Shown here: piece by piece, positions 18,643-26,761 of the stretch | Layout of the letters: each line of letters begins with the position of its first letter | Numbering within the stretch: position 1 is the stretch's first letter | DNA from: Williamsia phyllosphaerae | GTDB taxonomy: Bacteria; Actinomycetota; Actinomycetes; Mycobacteriales; Mycobacteriaceae | Assembly (NCBI RefSeq): GCF_014635305.1 | Contig: NZ_BMCS01000001.1 | Span: 1,922,001 to 1,986,000, forward strand | Direction of reading: 5' to 3' | DNA: 64,000 nucleotides | The notes under the pieces: model-generated | Told to the model about the DNA's origin: nothing | The model's database searches: none | What the model saw: the letters and a program-made list of their open reading frames with translations, nothing else | Made by a program: the position numbers and the translations under genes

Positions 18643-19663
18643 CGGAGGGGGCCTGTGCCATCAGCCGCCGAGCGATCTCCTTGGGTGACCAGTCGAACCG
18701 GTACAGACCGAAGTTGAGCTCGGAGTTCGTCGGGTCGGTCGACCAGTCCCGGCTGGTGAACAGGAAGATCGGACCCATCCGCGGCTGGCTGCGGAAGAAG
18801 GTCAACCCCGATGCGATGAAGTCGGCCTGCTTCGCCTCGGAGACCCCGGCGAACGAATCCCCGGTGGGTTGACCGAACTCCGTCACCCAGATCTTCGCGT
18901 CCCGTCGTCCCGCACGGTCCAGGATGCCTCGGACCGCCGGTACCGACTGCTCGCGGCGCAGCGGATCAGCCGTGGGTGGGTAGGGGAACGTGTACGGGTG
19001 CAACGCCACTCCGTCGAACCCACGGCCACCCAGGGTGCGGACGGTGGCGTCGACGAAGTCGCCGATGGGATACCCGCCCGGGTTCGTCGACAACCCGCCC
19101 AGAAGTACCGTGGTGCCCGGCGACGCGGCGTGCAACGCGGCGGCGACCGCGCGGAAGTACCGGGCATAGGCCACCGGGTCGGGCGTCGTCCACGACGTGG
19201 CCAGGTTGGGTTCGTTCCACACCTCCCAGGCCGCGATACGCGAGCCGTACCGTCGCGCGATCACCGACGCGGACGCCGCGGCGACAGTGTTGTCGGCGGG
19301 GATGGACGAGGCCGAGTACGGCGGCACTGCGGCCCACGGCGGCGCGGGCCCGGCCAGCAGGGCGAGAACGCTCAACCCGGACGCGCGCGCGGCTTCTACG
19401 GCACCGTCGATCCGTGCCCAGGCGAATTGGCCGGGGGCGGGTTCGAGCTCGTTCCAGTTGACCACTATTCGGATCCATCGCGCGTGCACGGCCCGGATGG
19501 CTGCCGCCTCGGTCCGATAGCCCGCCGGAGTCCGGTCGGCGAGGGTGGCGATGCTCGCGACACCCAGAGTCGACGGCTGCGCGGCCGGCGCGGCGGCGCA
19601 GGCGGGCGCGAACACCACTGACAGCCCGAAGACCACCGCGATGCAGCCCAGGCGGGCCCTCAT
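18635..19663 (-). CDS. Secreted glycoside hydrolase (PslG/GH39-like TIM barrel)
   Basis: A 342-aa protein with a signal peptide (cleavage near residues 24-28, CAAAPAAQ) and a GH clan-A barrel. The acid/base is Glu151 in WEVWNEPN and the nucleophile is probably Glu262 in IWVTEFGQ. HARWIRIVVNWNELEP (60-75) is the first barrel block. Enzymes of this kind in exopolysaccharide loci (for example PslG) cleave the polymer during export. Its ATG overlaps the acetyltransferase stop by 4 nt. It probably trims, releases or edits the cluster's polysaccharide. Confidence 0.82.
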   Translation of the reverse strand: MRARLGCIAVVFGLSVVFAPACAAAPAAQPSTLGVASIATLADRTPAGYRTEAAAIRAVHARWIRIVVNWNELEPAPGQFAWARIDGAVEAARASGLSVLALLAGPAPPWAAVPPYSASSIPADNTVAAASASVIARRYGSRIAAWEVWNEPNLATSWTTPDPVAYARYFRAVAAALHAASPGTTVLLGGLSTNPGGYPIGDFVDATVRTLGGRGFDGVALHPYTFPYPPTADPLRREQSVPAVRGILDRAGRRDAKIWVTEFGQPTGDSFAGVSEAKQADFIASGLTFFRSQPRMGPIFLFTSRDWSTDPTNSELNFGLYRFDWSPKEIARRLMAQAPSDG

Positions 19664-20244
19664 CGGGCCGACCGCACGGCGTCGCCGGTCACCGGTCCGC
19701 CGGCAACGGCCGGTGGCGGGAGGGTGACCAACGCCCCGGGCGCCACGTCACGGTGCACCACGCAGCCGGCTCCGATGGTCGCGCCGTCACCGATGGTGAC
19801 GCCGCGCAGCACGGTTGCGCGTACGGCGACCCAGACACCGGACCCCACGGTAACAGGTGCGTTGTCGAACTCGAAACTCGGTGAGTGCCGGTCGTGACCG
19901 CCGGTGCAGATCATCGCCTCCTGGGAGATGACCGTGTCATCGCCGATGGTGACCGGTTCGAGGTTGAGAATCCACGCGCCCTCGCCGATCCAGCAGTCGT
20001 CGCCGACGGTCAGCTTCCACGGCCAGTGGATGCGGACCCCGTGGCGGATGTACACCCCGTCGCCCAGGTGTGCGCCGAACGCGCGCAGTATCGCCACCCG
20101 GAGTCGGGCCGGACACCACCACTTCACGACCACGAGTTGCGCACACGCGAACCACGCCACGACGACCGGCATCGGTCGGCCTTTGTCATAACCCCTGCCG
20201 GTGAAGTCGGCCAGACGAAACCTGGTGCTGACGTGGTCGTTCAG
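19660..20244 (-). CDS. WcaF-like hexapeptide acetyltransferase, probable CTG start
   Basis: A 194-aa left-handed beta-helix acetyltransferase resembling colanic-acid WcaF. STRFRLADFTGRGYDKGRP near the N-terminus matches the family N-terminus; WKLTVGDDCWIGEGAWILNLEPVTIGDDTVISQEAMICTGGHDRHSPSFEFDNAPVTVGSGVWV is present in pieces across residues 70-140. No ATG, GTG or TTG occurs in frame between 20349 and the codon for Met24 (20175), which would cut off conserved residues. CTG 20244 has AAGGA 7 nt upstream, just after the fcl stop, and is the best start. ATG 20352 would overlap fcl by 85 bp. Confidence 0.75.
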   Translation of the reverse strand: MNDHVSTRFRLADFTGRGYDKGRPMPVVVAWFACAQLVVVKWWCPARLRVAILRAFGAHLGDGVYIRHGVRIHWPWKLTVGDDCWIGEGAWILNLEPVTIGDDTVISQEAMICTGGHDRHSPSFEFDNAPVTVGSGVWVAVRATVLRGVTIGDGATIGAGCVVHRDVAPGALVTLPPPAVAGGPVTGDAVRSAR

Positions 20245-20267
20245 AGCGTCATCCTTGTCGTCGCGGG

Positions 20268-21239
20268 TCAGGTGCGGAGGGCGGTGACGTTCTCGCGGAA
20301 CCAGGCAACCGTGGACTCCAGCCCCTCGCGGAGCCCGATCTGGGGTTCCCATCCGCTACCGATCAGGGTGCTGACGTCGATCAGCTTTCGCGGGGTGCCG
20401 TCGGGCTTGCTGGTGTCCCATTCGGTGGCGCCGTGAAAGCCGACCGCCTCGGCCACGAGGCAGGCGATCTCCTTGATGGACTGGTCCTTGCCCGTGCCCA
20501 CGTTCACCTGTTGCGGTCCGTCGTAGGTGTCGAGCAGGTGCAGGCAGGCTGCCGCCATGTCGTCGACGTGGAGGAACTCACGCATGGGCGTGCCGGACCC
20601 CCAGTTCACCACGGTCGGGCTGTCGGTGAGGCGGGCCTCTTCGTACCGGCGGATGAGTGCGGGCAGTACGTGTGAGGTCATCGGGGAGAAGTTGTCCTCG
20701 GGACCGTAGAGATTGGTCGGCATGGCCGAGATCCACGGCCTTCCGTACTGCCGCCGAACGGCCTGGACCTGCAGGATCCCTGCGATCTTCGCGATCGCAT
20801 AGGCATCGTTGGTCGGCTCGAGCAAGCCGGTGAGAAGGGCGTCCTCGCGAATGGGTTGCTCGGCGAGTTTGGGGTAGATACACGTCGAACCGAGGAAGAG
20901 CAGTCGCTCGACCCCGTACTCCAGTGCGGCGTCGAGGACGTTGACCTGGACTTGGAGGTTGTCGCTGATGAAGTCCACCGGATAGGTGTTGTTGGCCATG
21001 ATCCCGCCGACCTTGGCCGCGGCCAGGACCACCACGTCGGGTCGCTCGGAGCGGAAGAACTCGAAGACCGCCGAACGGTCTTTGAGGTCGAGTTCGTCAT
21101 GGCTGCGACCGACGAGATCGGTGAAACCCTCGCCGCGCAGTCGACGCCAGATCGCGGACCCGACAAGGCCCCGGTGGCCGGCTACGTAGACCGTGGAATG
21201 TCGATCGATGGGGCGGTCGGCGAACAGTGCACTTCTCAT
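20268..21239 (-). CDS. fcl: GDP-L-fucose synthase
   Basis: A 323-aa SDR epimerase/reductase that turns GDP-4-keto-6-deoxy-mannose into GDP-L-fucose. YVAGHRGLVGSAIWRRL (residues 18-34) is the NADP-binding site, AAAKVGGIMANNTYP near 74 and FLGSTCIYPK near 105 are diagnostic, and YAIAKIAG near 138 carries the catalytic Tyr/Lys. It leads the reverse-strand run ending at 17119. With gmd at the far left end it implies a fucose-containing polymer. Confidence 0.95.
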   Translation of the reverse strand: MRSALFADRPIDRHSTVYVAGHRGLVGSAIWRRLRGEGFTDLVGRSHDELDLKDRSAVFEFFRSERPDVVVLAAAKVGGIMANNTYPVDFISDNLQVQVNVLDAALEYGVERLLFLGSTCIYPKLAEQPIREDALLTGLLEPTNDAYAIAKIAGILQVQAVRRQYGRPWISAMPTNLYGPEDNFSPMTSHVLPALIRRYEEARLTDSPTVVNWGSGTPMREFLHVDDMAAACLHLLDTYDGPQQVNVGTGKDQSIKEIACLVAEAVGFHGATEWDTSKPDGTPRKLIDVSTLIGSGWEPQIGLREGLESTVAWFRENVTALRT

Positions 21240-21531
21240 GTGTCAACCCTTGTAGAGCGTTGGGTCGCGTCCCGAAGCGAGCCTGGTTGGTGATGCGACG
21301 AGACCAGCCCCCCCGATTCAGCCCGACCACTGAATCCGAAGAGTCACGACTCGTTGAAGGGATTCTATTGAAAATCGAGAATTTGGCGGTTGAGTTCGGA
21401 AACTCCGTTGACGAATTTCTTCGAAATCGGCCCCGAACACAGAACTGTTGTAAATGATGTTCTGATCACTAAATAAATGACCGGGGTGTCACACCTGCGC
21501 CGGCAAGAAATCGACTGTTGGGTGTCGCCGC
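21240..21531. promoter_or_regulatory. AT-rich intergenic region upstream of fcl
   Basis: About 290 bp with no credible gene; the part from 21350 to 21480 is strongly AT-rich for this genome (for example TAAATAAATGA near 21471). It separates fcl (leftward) from the end of menB (leftward), so it should hold the promoter of the reverse-strand polysaccharide run. A perfect 7-bp inverted repeat at 21315-21336 is listed separately. Confidence 0.5.
21315..21336. promoter_or_regulatory. Inverted repeat GATTCAG-N8-CTGAATC upstream of fcl
   Basis: The arms are 21315-21321 and 21330-21336 and match perfectly, centred about 87 bp upstream of the fcl start. It could be a regulator binding site or an mRNA hairpin. 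No regulator gene lies next to it. Confidence 0.4.
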
Positions 21532-22467
21532 TCAGTAGTAGTAGGGAAAGTCGTCCCATCGGGGATCGCGCTTCTCCAGAAATGCGTCGCGTCCCTCGAC
21601 GGCCTCATCGGTCATGTACGCGAGTCGGGTCGCCTCCCCGGCGAACACCTGCTGGCCCATCAGGCCGTCATCGGTGAGGTTGAACGCGAACTTCAACATC
21701 CGTTGCGCCGTCGGCGACTTGCCGTTGATCGCGCGGGCCCAGTCGATGGCGGTGTCCTCGAGGTCGGCATGGTCGGCGACCTCGTTGACCGCGCCCATCC
21801 GAGCCATGGCCTCGGCGTCGTACGCCCGGCCGAGGAAGAAGATCTCGCGCGCGAACTTCTGGCCGACCTGCTTGGCCAGGTAGGCGCTGCCGTATCCGGC
21901 GTCGAACGAGCCCACGTCGGCGTCGGTCTGCTTGAATCGCGCGTGCTGGCGTGAGGCGATGGTGAGGTCGCAGACGACGTGCAGCGAGTGTCCGCCGCCG
22001 GCCGCCCACCCGTTGACCACGGCGATGACGACCTTGGGCATGGTGCGGATCAGGCGCTGCACCTCGAGGATGTGCAGGCGGCCGCCCTCGGCCTGCACCC
22101 GTGCGGAATCGACCGTGTCGGCGGTGTCGCCGCCCGCGTACTGGTAGCCAGACCGGCCACGGATGCGCTGATCGCCGCCGCTGCAGAAGGCCCAGCCGCC
22201 GTCCTTCTCGCTGGGCCCGTTGCCGGTGAGCAGGATGGTTCCCACGTCGGGCGAACGGCGGGCGTGGTCGAGGGCCCGGTACAGCTCGTCGACGGTGTGC
22301 GGGCGAAACGCGTTTCGCACCTCGGGACGGTCGAAAGCAATTCGGACGATGCCGTTTTCGCGTCCGGCCCCACTGTGACGGTGATAGGTCAGGTCGGTCA
22401 GGGATTCGAAGCCGTCCACCACCGTCCAGTGCTCGGCGGTGAACGGATTCGCGGCGTCGTCACTCAT
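21532..22467 (-). CDS. menB: 1,4-dihydroxy-2-naphthoyl-CoA synthase
   Basis: A crotonase-fold enzyme (311 aa) that cyclises o-succinylbenzoyl-CoA in menaquinone synthesis. Diagnostic blocks are FDRPEVRNAFRPHTVDELY near 45, FCSGGDQRIRG near 94, NGWAAGGGHSLHVVCDLTIAS near 152 and TDADVGSFDAGYGSAYLA near 180. The C-terminus WDDFPYYY is typical of MenB. It is divergent from a hotdog thioesterase with only 61 bp between the starts. It sits apart from the menD-menG-menJ block at 31880-37485. Confidence 0.95.
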   Translation of the reverse strand: MSDDAANPFTAEHWTVVDGFESLTDLTYHRHSGAGRENGIVRIAFDRPEVRNAFRPHTVDELYRALDHARRSPDVGTILLTGNGPSEKDGGWAFCSGGDQRIRGRSGYQYAGGDTADTVDSARVQAEGGRLHILEVQRLIRTMPKVVIAVVNGWAAGGGHSLHVVCDLTIASRQHARFKQTDADVGSFDAGYGSAYLAKQVGQKFAREIFFLGRAYDAEAMARMGAVNEVADHADLEDTAIDWARAINGKSPTAQRMLKFAFNLTDDGLMGQQVFAGEATRLAYMTDEAVEGRDAFLEKRDPRWDDFPYYY

Positions 22468-22474
22468 GGGTAGC

Positions 22475-22480
22475 AGGCTA
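22475..22480 (-). promoter_or_regulatory. -10 element TAGCCT of menB (leaderless type)
   Basis: On the reverse strand TAGCCT ends 7 nt before the menB ATG, with no Shine-Dalgarno between. Confidence 0.45.
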
Positions 22481-22516
22481 GTGGCAACCGCTGCGCAGCC
22501 CGCTCACCTGGGTCGA

Positions 22517-22522
22517 TAACCT
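22517..22522 (+). promoter_or_regulatory. -10 element TAACCT of the thioesterase gene (leaderless type)
   Basis: TAACCT ends 6 nt before ATG 22529. It faces the menB promoter across a 61-bp gap, so the two promoters probably share control space. Confidence 0.45.
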
Positions 22523-22528
22523 GATCCG

Positions 22529-23191
22529 ATGACGATCGACGGCACGTCCGAATCCGCTCCCGTCCCGGGGGAGCGAACCGGGGACGCACATGAGGGCGGT
22601 TTCCGCACCGACATGATGATCAGCGTCGACCGCGGCGGGCCCCGCTACGGCGAGTTCATCGAGAAGGTTCGCGAGTTCATGGACCGCGCCCGCGCGGCGT
22701 TCCCGTCGGAGGAACTCGTCGACGAGCTGATCGACGAACTCACCGTGGTCAACGCCAAGCTCGCCGCGGTCGAGATCAACGAGTGGGAGTCGCCCTCGGG
22801 CACGCGGATCGATCTGCCCGCGCGCGGCAACATCACGCTGCCGCCCTACCTCGTCGACAAGGCCGGCGACGACGGCGTCCGGGCACGCGTCACGTTCACC
22901 CGATTCCACCTGGGCGGCAACAACGCGGCGCACGGCGGGTACATCTGCACCGCCTTCGACGACCTGCTCGGCATGACGTCGGCGCTCGCCACCGGCAAGG
23001 TCACCCGCACCGCATACCTGACCGTCAACTACCGCTCGATCACGCCGCTGAACACTGAACTGACGGTGTCGACGTCGATCGTGCGCCTCGAGGGCCGCAA
23101 GATCTTCGTCGCGGCGAGGATGACCGACGGCGACCGTCTCTGCGCCGAGGCCGACGGTCTGTTCATCGCTCTCAACCCCGGTCAACCCTGA
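22529..23191 (+). CDS. PaaI-family hotdog thioesterase
   Basis: A 220-aa protein whose C-terminal 110 residues are a hotdog domain. TRFHLGGNNAAHGGYICTAFDDLLGMTSAL (residues 132-160) contains the HGG block with the catalytic acidic residue downstream on the helix, and TAYLTVNYRSITPLNTEL follows. It is divergent from menB, so it may hydrolyse dihydroxynaphthoyl-CoA, the MenB product, as DHNA-CoA thioesterases of the same fold do elsewhere. A general acyl-CoA thioesterase is equally possible. Confidence 0.8.
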   Translation: MTIDGTSESAPVPGERTGDAHEGGFRTDMMISVDRGGPRYGEFIEKVREFMDRARAAFPSEELVDELIDELTVVNAKLAAVEINEWESPSGTRIDLPARGNITLPPYLVDKAGDDGVRARVTFTRFHLGGNNAAHGGYICTAFDDLLGMTSALATGKVTRTAYLTVNYRSITPLNTELTVSTSIVRLEGRKIFVAARMTDGDRLCAEADGLFIALNPGQP

Positions 23192-23198
23192 GCTCGGG

Positions 23199-23741
23199 TC
23201 AACAACCGCTCTGCGCGACCGCCCGGACGAACCCTGCGGTCTGATAGGCGTACATGTACGCCCAGTACGGCACGTCCAGATGGCTCCTGTACTCCGCCAT
23301 CACCAGATCGCCGGTGAAACAACGACTCACGATGTAGTCGGCCCGCGCCAGGTGTGGTGTGAAGGTGATGACCATCGCCGAGTTCCAGTGGTTCTGCGCG
23401 GCCTGATCGCGGAGGAAGCGGGCTTCGCCCCTCGTCGTGCGCGGATCCGGGTCGAAGCAGAGCACCTTCACCGCATGCGGGCGGTCGCAGATCGCCTGCA
23501 TGTAGGGATCGGTCTGGTCGTACGGGTCGGACACGAGCACCACCGGCGCCAGCCCCTTCTCGGCCAGCGAGATCGCGTAGTCCTCGCGTCCGTCCTGGCG
23601 TCCGCCGAGGACCATGATCACGTCGACCGGGCGCGGTGAGTCGGCGACCACCGGGAAGACGTAGACCGGGAGGCCGATGAGGGTGATGAGCACGACGAGT
23701 GCGATCCCGGAGAGGGCGACTCTCCGGACGGCTCGGATCAT
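23199..23741 (-). CDS. DUF218/YdcF family membrane-anchored protein
   Basis: A 180-aa protein with one N-terminal membrane segment (residues 9-33) followed by a DUF218 domain: DVIMVLGGRQDGREDYAISLAEKG (39-62), VVLVSDPYD, DPDPRTTRGEARFLRD near 97-112 and SAMVITFTPHLARA. DUF218 proteins are linked to envelope metabolism; the biochemical role is not settled. It converges on the thioesterase with a 7-bp gap and is divergent from the sugar-phosphate transferase gene. Confidence 0.8.
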   Translation of the reverse strand: MIRAVRRVALSGIALVVLITLIGLPVYVFPVVADSPRPVDVIMVLGGRQDGREDYAISLAEKGLAPVVLVSDPYDQTDPYMQAICDRPHAVKVLCFDPDPRTTRGEARFLRDQAAQNHWNSAMVITFTPHLARADYIVSRCFTGDLVMAEYRSHLDVPYWAYMYAYQTAGFVRAVAQSGC

Positions 23742-23747
23742 GGCCCG

Positions 23748-23753
23748 AGACTA
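23748..23753 (-). promoter_or_regulatory. -10 element TAGTCT of the DUF218 gene (leaderless type)
   Basis: On the reverse strand TAGTCT ends 6 nt before the ATG at 23741. Confidence 0.45.
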
Positions 23754-23780
23754 GCCAGCAAAAGCCGTGCGCAGCCCGGT

Positions 23781-23800
23781 GCATGTCGTGCATCACATGC
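23781..23800. promoter_or_regulatory. Inverted repeat GCATGT-N8-ACATGC
   Basis: Perfect 6-bp arms at 23781-23786 and 23795-23800, in the divergent gap between the DUF218 and sugar-phosphate transferase genes. It could be an operator; it does not fit the CRP/GlxR spacing. Confidence 0.35.
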
Positions 23801-23946
23801 GTCCCGGCTTTCACTCCTGTTTGGGGCATGCCACAGAAGCGGCACCGAGATGGCGCCGATGGTCATGGATTATTTACTTTGCGCGATATTCAGTCCGCGA
23901 TTCGGAATATCCTCGTTCTCGACGGGGGCATGACGGAGGAAGTGAG

Positions 23947-25461
23947 TTGACGCGCATCCGAGTTGCCACTGTCCGCTCCCCGGTCCGCCCGAGGACGCGT
24001 GTCGCATCGCGGATCGCCGCCCACGAGCGGTCGGAGTCTTGGCTCGACACATACGTCCGATCGGTGCTCTGGACCGACACCGCCGTGGTGATCGTCGTCG
24101 TGTTCGCCGCTCAGATGCTGCGGTTCGGTCCGCAGTCGTTCGGCGAACCCGTCGGTCGCGACCACGCGCCGGCCGGTCTGGTCTCGCTGGTGGTCGCGGT
24201 GGCGTGGTTGTCGGCGCTGCGCATCCGACAGTGTGTGGATCGTCGGATCGTCGCCGCGGGACCCACCGAGTACAGCCGGATCGTGAGTGCGAGCTTCGGG
24301 GTCTTCGGCACGATCGCGATCGTCGACCTGCTGTTCAAGCTCGAGATGGCGCGGTCGTTCCTCGCCATCGCCCTACCCGCGGGGACCATCGGTCTGCTCG
24401 CGTCGCATTGGCTGTGGCGTGCACGCCTGACCCGCCGGCGCGGCCGACGCCTCGACCTCCACCGGGTGATCGTCATCGGGGGACTGGCCTCCGCCCAGCC
24501 GCTGATCGAGCACCTCGACCGCAACCCCGAGCTCGGTTACGACGTCATCGGTCTGTGCGTGCCGCCGGAGCAGGCGGGCATCGTCGGACCGGTGGCCGTC
24601 AACGGGCGGGCGGTCCCGATCGTCGGCGAGTTCGCCGACGCCCGCGAGGCGGTGTCGATCTCGGGTGCGACCACCGTGGCGGTGACCTCGGCGGAGGCCC
24701 TGGGTCATTCCGCGATGCGTGAGCTCTCCTGGGACATGGAGGGCATGGACGTCGACATGGTTGTCGCGCCCGGTGTCGTCGACGTGGCCGGTCCGCGGAT
24801 GCGCGTGCGACCGGTGGCGGGGCTGCCGTTGCTGCACGTCGACAAGCCGAGCTACGACGGCGCCAACCGCATCTTCAAGGCCACCCTCGACCGTGTCGGG
24901 GCGACACTGCTCCTGCTCACCGGACTGCCGGTGTTGGTGGCGTGCGCGATCGCGATCAAGCTCGACTCGCGGGGCCCGATCTTCTACCGCGCCGAGCGGA
25001 TCGGCATCAACAACACGCCCTTCCAGATGTGGAAGTTCCGGTCGATGGTCGTCGACGCGGAGAACTTGAAGACGTCGCTGACCGCGCTGAACGAGGGTGC
25101 GGGCGCGCTGTTCAAGATCCGCGAGGACCCGCGCGTGACCCGCGTCGGGAAATTCATCCGGCGCTACAGTCTCGACGAACTGCCGCAGCTGTTCAACGTC
25201 CTGGACGGGACGATGAGCATGGTCGGCCCGCGGCCGCCGTTGGCGAGTGAGGTCGAACGCTACGACGGCCCTGTCGTCCGCCGCATGCTGGTCCGTCCGG
25301 GCATGACCGGACTCTGGCAGATCTCCGGACGCTCGGATCTGTCGTGGGACGAGTCCGTGCGTCTCGACCTGACCTACGTCGAGAACTGGTCGATCATGTC
25401 CGATGCCATGATCCTGTGGCGCACGTTCCGCGCGGTGGTCGGTCGCTCCGGCGCCTACTGA
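23947..25461 (+). CDS. Initiating undecaprenyl-phosphate sugar-1-phosphate transferase (WbaP/CpsE-like)
   Basis: The 504-aa protein has about four N-terminal membrane segments, a central Rossmann-like domain ([19 protein letters not shown] near 174), a further membrane segment near 320 and the C-terminal bacterial sugar transferase domain: [25 protein letters not shown] near 340-365, [35 protein letters not shown] near 395-430 and [16 protein letters not shown]. It should load the first sugar phosphate onto undecaprenyl phosphate. TTG 23947 has GGAGGAAG just upstream. It lies 2.7 kb beyond fcl, separated by menB, a thioesterase and DUF218, but is the only initiating enzyme in view. Confidence 0.9.
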   Translation: MTRIRVATVRSPVRPRTRVASRIAAHERSESWLDTYVRSVLWTDTAVVIVVVFAAQMLRFGPQSFGEPVGRDHAPAGLVSLVVAVAWLSALRIRQCVDRRIVAAGPTEYSRIVSASFGVFGTIAIVDLLFKLEMARSFLAIALPAGTIGLLASHWLWRARLTRRRGRRLDLHRVIVIGGLASAQPLIEHLDRNPELGYDVIGLCVPPEQAGIVGPVAVNGRAVPIVGEFADAREAVSISGATTVAVTSAEALGHSAMRELSWDMEGMDVDMVVAPGVVDVAGPRMRVRPVAGLPLLHVDKPSYDGANRIFKATLDRVGATLLLLTGLPVLVACAIAIKLDSRGPIFYRAERIGINNTPFQMWKFRSMVVDAENLKTSLTALNEGAGALFKIREDPRVTRVGKFIRRYSLDELPQLFNVLDGTMSMVGPRPPLASEVERYDGPVVRRMLVRPGMTGLWQISGRSDLSWDESVRLDLTYVENWSIMSDAMILWRTFRAVVGRSGAY

Positions 25462-25473
25462 GAACTCGCCGGG

Positions 25474-26727
25474 TCAGCTGGTCTGCTCGGCGGTCAACGT
25501 CATGCCCGCGTCACGGAGACGGTCGACGAGGACGTCGCCCATCGCGGCGGCCGGGGTGAGCACACCCGAGCGGTCGGGCAGGCGGTCGCGGTCGAGGGCC
25601 AGCGCGAGAGCGCTCTCGCCGAGCATGACCGCGGTCGCCTTGTAGCCGGGGTCGCCGCTGGCGCGCACACGCGAACGGAAACGCTTGCCGGTGGTGGTGG
25701 TCGTGTACACGTCGCAGGTGAAATGCCCCGCCTCGCGGGCCTTCTCGCTCGGACCGTCGCCCGCCTTGGGCAGGACTCGGTCGAGCAGCTTGCGGGTGGG
25801 GGTGAAGGCCATCGCGCCGAGGAACGCGCCCATGCCGCCTGCGACGAGACCGGCGACGGCCGTCGAGACCCCGGGGATGCTGCCCACCGACATCGCCTCG
25901 GCGTAGCGGAACTTGTCGCCGTAGGCGTTGTCGAGGAGCGCGTTGGTGCGGCGGACGATGCGGGTGTTGTGCGACGCCATCACGAACGGCGCCAGAGTGC
26001 CCGACAGTGACGGATCGACGGTCTTGGCGTTGACGATCAGGGTGTCGCTGCGCTCGGACGGTCGCTTCGTGCGGTGTTCGCCGGGACCGGTCGACAGCGC
26101 GTGCTTGTCGAGCAGGGTGCGACGGATGGCGGGATCCTTGGCCTCGTGAGCGATGACCCGCATGGAGTCGATCGTGCCGCCGGAGAAGCCGCCCTTGAAC
26201 GACGAGACCACGAGCGTGGTGTCGGTGAGTTCGCCCGCGTCGGCCTCGCTGACCGCCCGGTAGAGCAGGTAGACGCCGATGTCGGACGGGACGGAGTCGA
26301 AGCCGCACGAGTGGACGATGCGGGCGCCGTTGGACGCGGCCTGCTCGCCGAACTTGTCGATCGACAGCCGGACGAACGGGACCTCGCCGGTCAGGTCGAC
26401 GTAGTCGGACCCGGCGTTCACGGTCGCGGCCAGCACGGACTCGCCGTACTTGAGGTACGGGCCGACGGTGGTGCAGACGACGCGGGTACGTGCGGCCATC
26501 GCGTCGAGCGACGCGGGGGAGTCGGCGTCGGCGACGATCAGCGGCCAGTCCTTCGCGGCGGCGGGCAACGAGGCGCGGGTCTTCTCGAGTTTGGCCTGGG
26601 TGCGCCCGGCGAGAGCCACGCGCGTCCCGGCAGGTGCGTGCTCGGCCAGGTACTTCGCGGTCAGGATGCCCACGAAGCCGGTGGCTCCGAAGACGACGAC
26701 GTCGAACTCGCGGCTGGAATCAGTCAT
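25474..26727 (-). CDS. Saccharopine dehydrogenase-like NAD(P)-binding enoyl-reductase-type protein
   Basis: A 417-aa protein with an N-terminal Rossmann motif VVVFGATGFVGILTAKYLAEHAP (residues 9-31), VVCTTVGPYLKYGESVLAA near 85 and DLTGEVPFVR, as in the mycobacterial trans-acting enoyl reductase/saccharopine-dehydrogenase-like family (Rv2449c/Rv2953 type). SCGFDSVPSDIGVYLLYRA near 140 is diagnostic. Members reduce lipid intermediates or have unknown substrates. It converges on the sugar-phosphate transferase with a 12-bp gap. Confidence 0.85.
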   Translation of the reverse strand: MTDSSREFDVVVFGATGFVGILTAKYLAEHAPAGTRVALAGRTQAKLEKTRASLPAAAKDWPLIVADADSPASLDAMAARTRVVCTTVGPYLKYGESVLAATVNAGSDYVDLTGEVPFVRLSIDKFGEQAASNGARIVHSCGFDSVPSDIGVYLLYRAVSEADAGELTDTTLVVSSFKGGFSGGTIDSMRVIAHEAKDPAIRRTLLDKHALSTGPGEHRTKRPSERSDTLIVNAKTVDPSLSGTLAPFVMASHNTRIVRRTNALLDNAYGDKFRYAEAMSVGSIPGVSTAVAGLVAGGMGAFLGAMAFTPTRKLLDRVLPKAGDGPSEKAREAGHFTCDVYTTTTTGKRFRSRVRASGDPGYKATAVMLGESALALALDRDRLPDRSGVLTPAAAMGDVLVDRLRDAGMTLTAEQTS

Positions 26728-26733
26728 CTCCCG

Positions 26734-26739
26734 ACCCTA
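26734..26739 (-). promoter_or_regulatory. -10 element TAGGGT of the saccharopine dehydrogenase-like gene
   Basis: On the reverse strand TAGGGT ends 6 nt before ATG 26727; leaderless architecture. Confidence 0.45.
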
Positions 26740-26761
26740 GCCTCCGCGCCCCGCCGGTCGG

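Noticed and set aside
23781..23800. Palindrome as a CRP/GlxR site
   Set aside because: The half-sites are TGT-N8-ACA and not TGTGA-N6-TCACA, so spacing and sequence do not fit.
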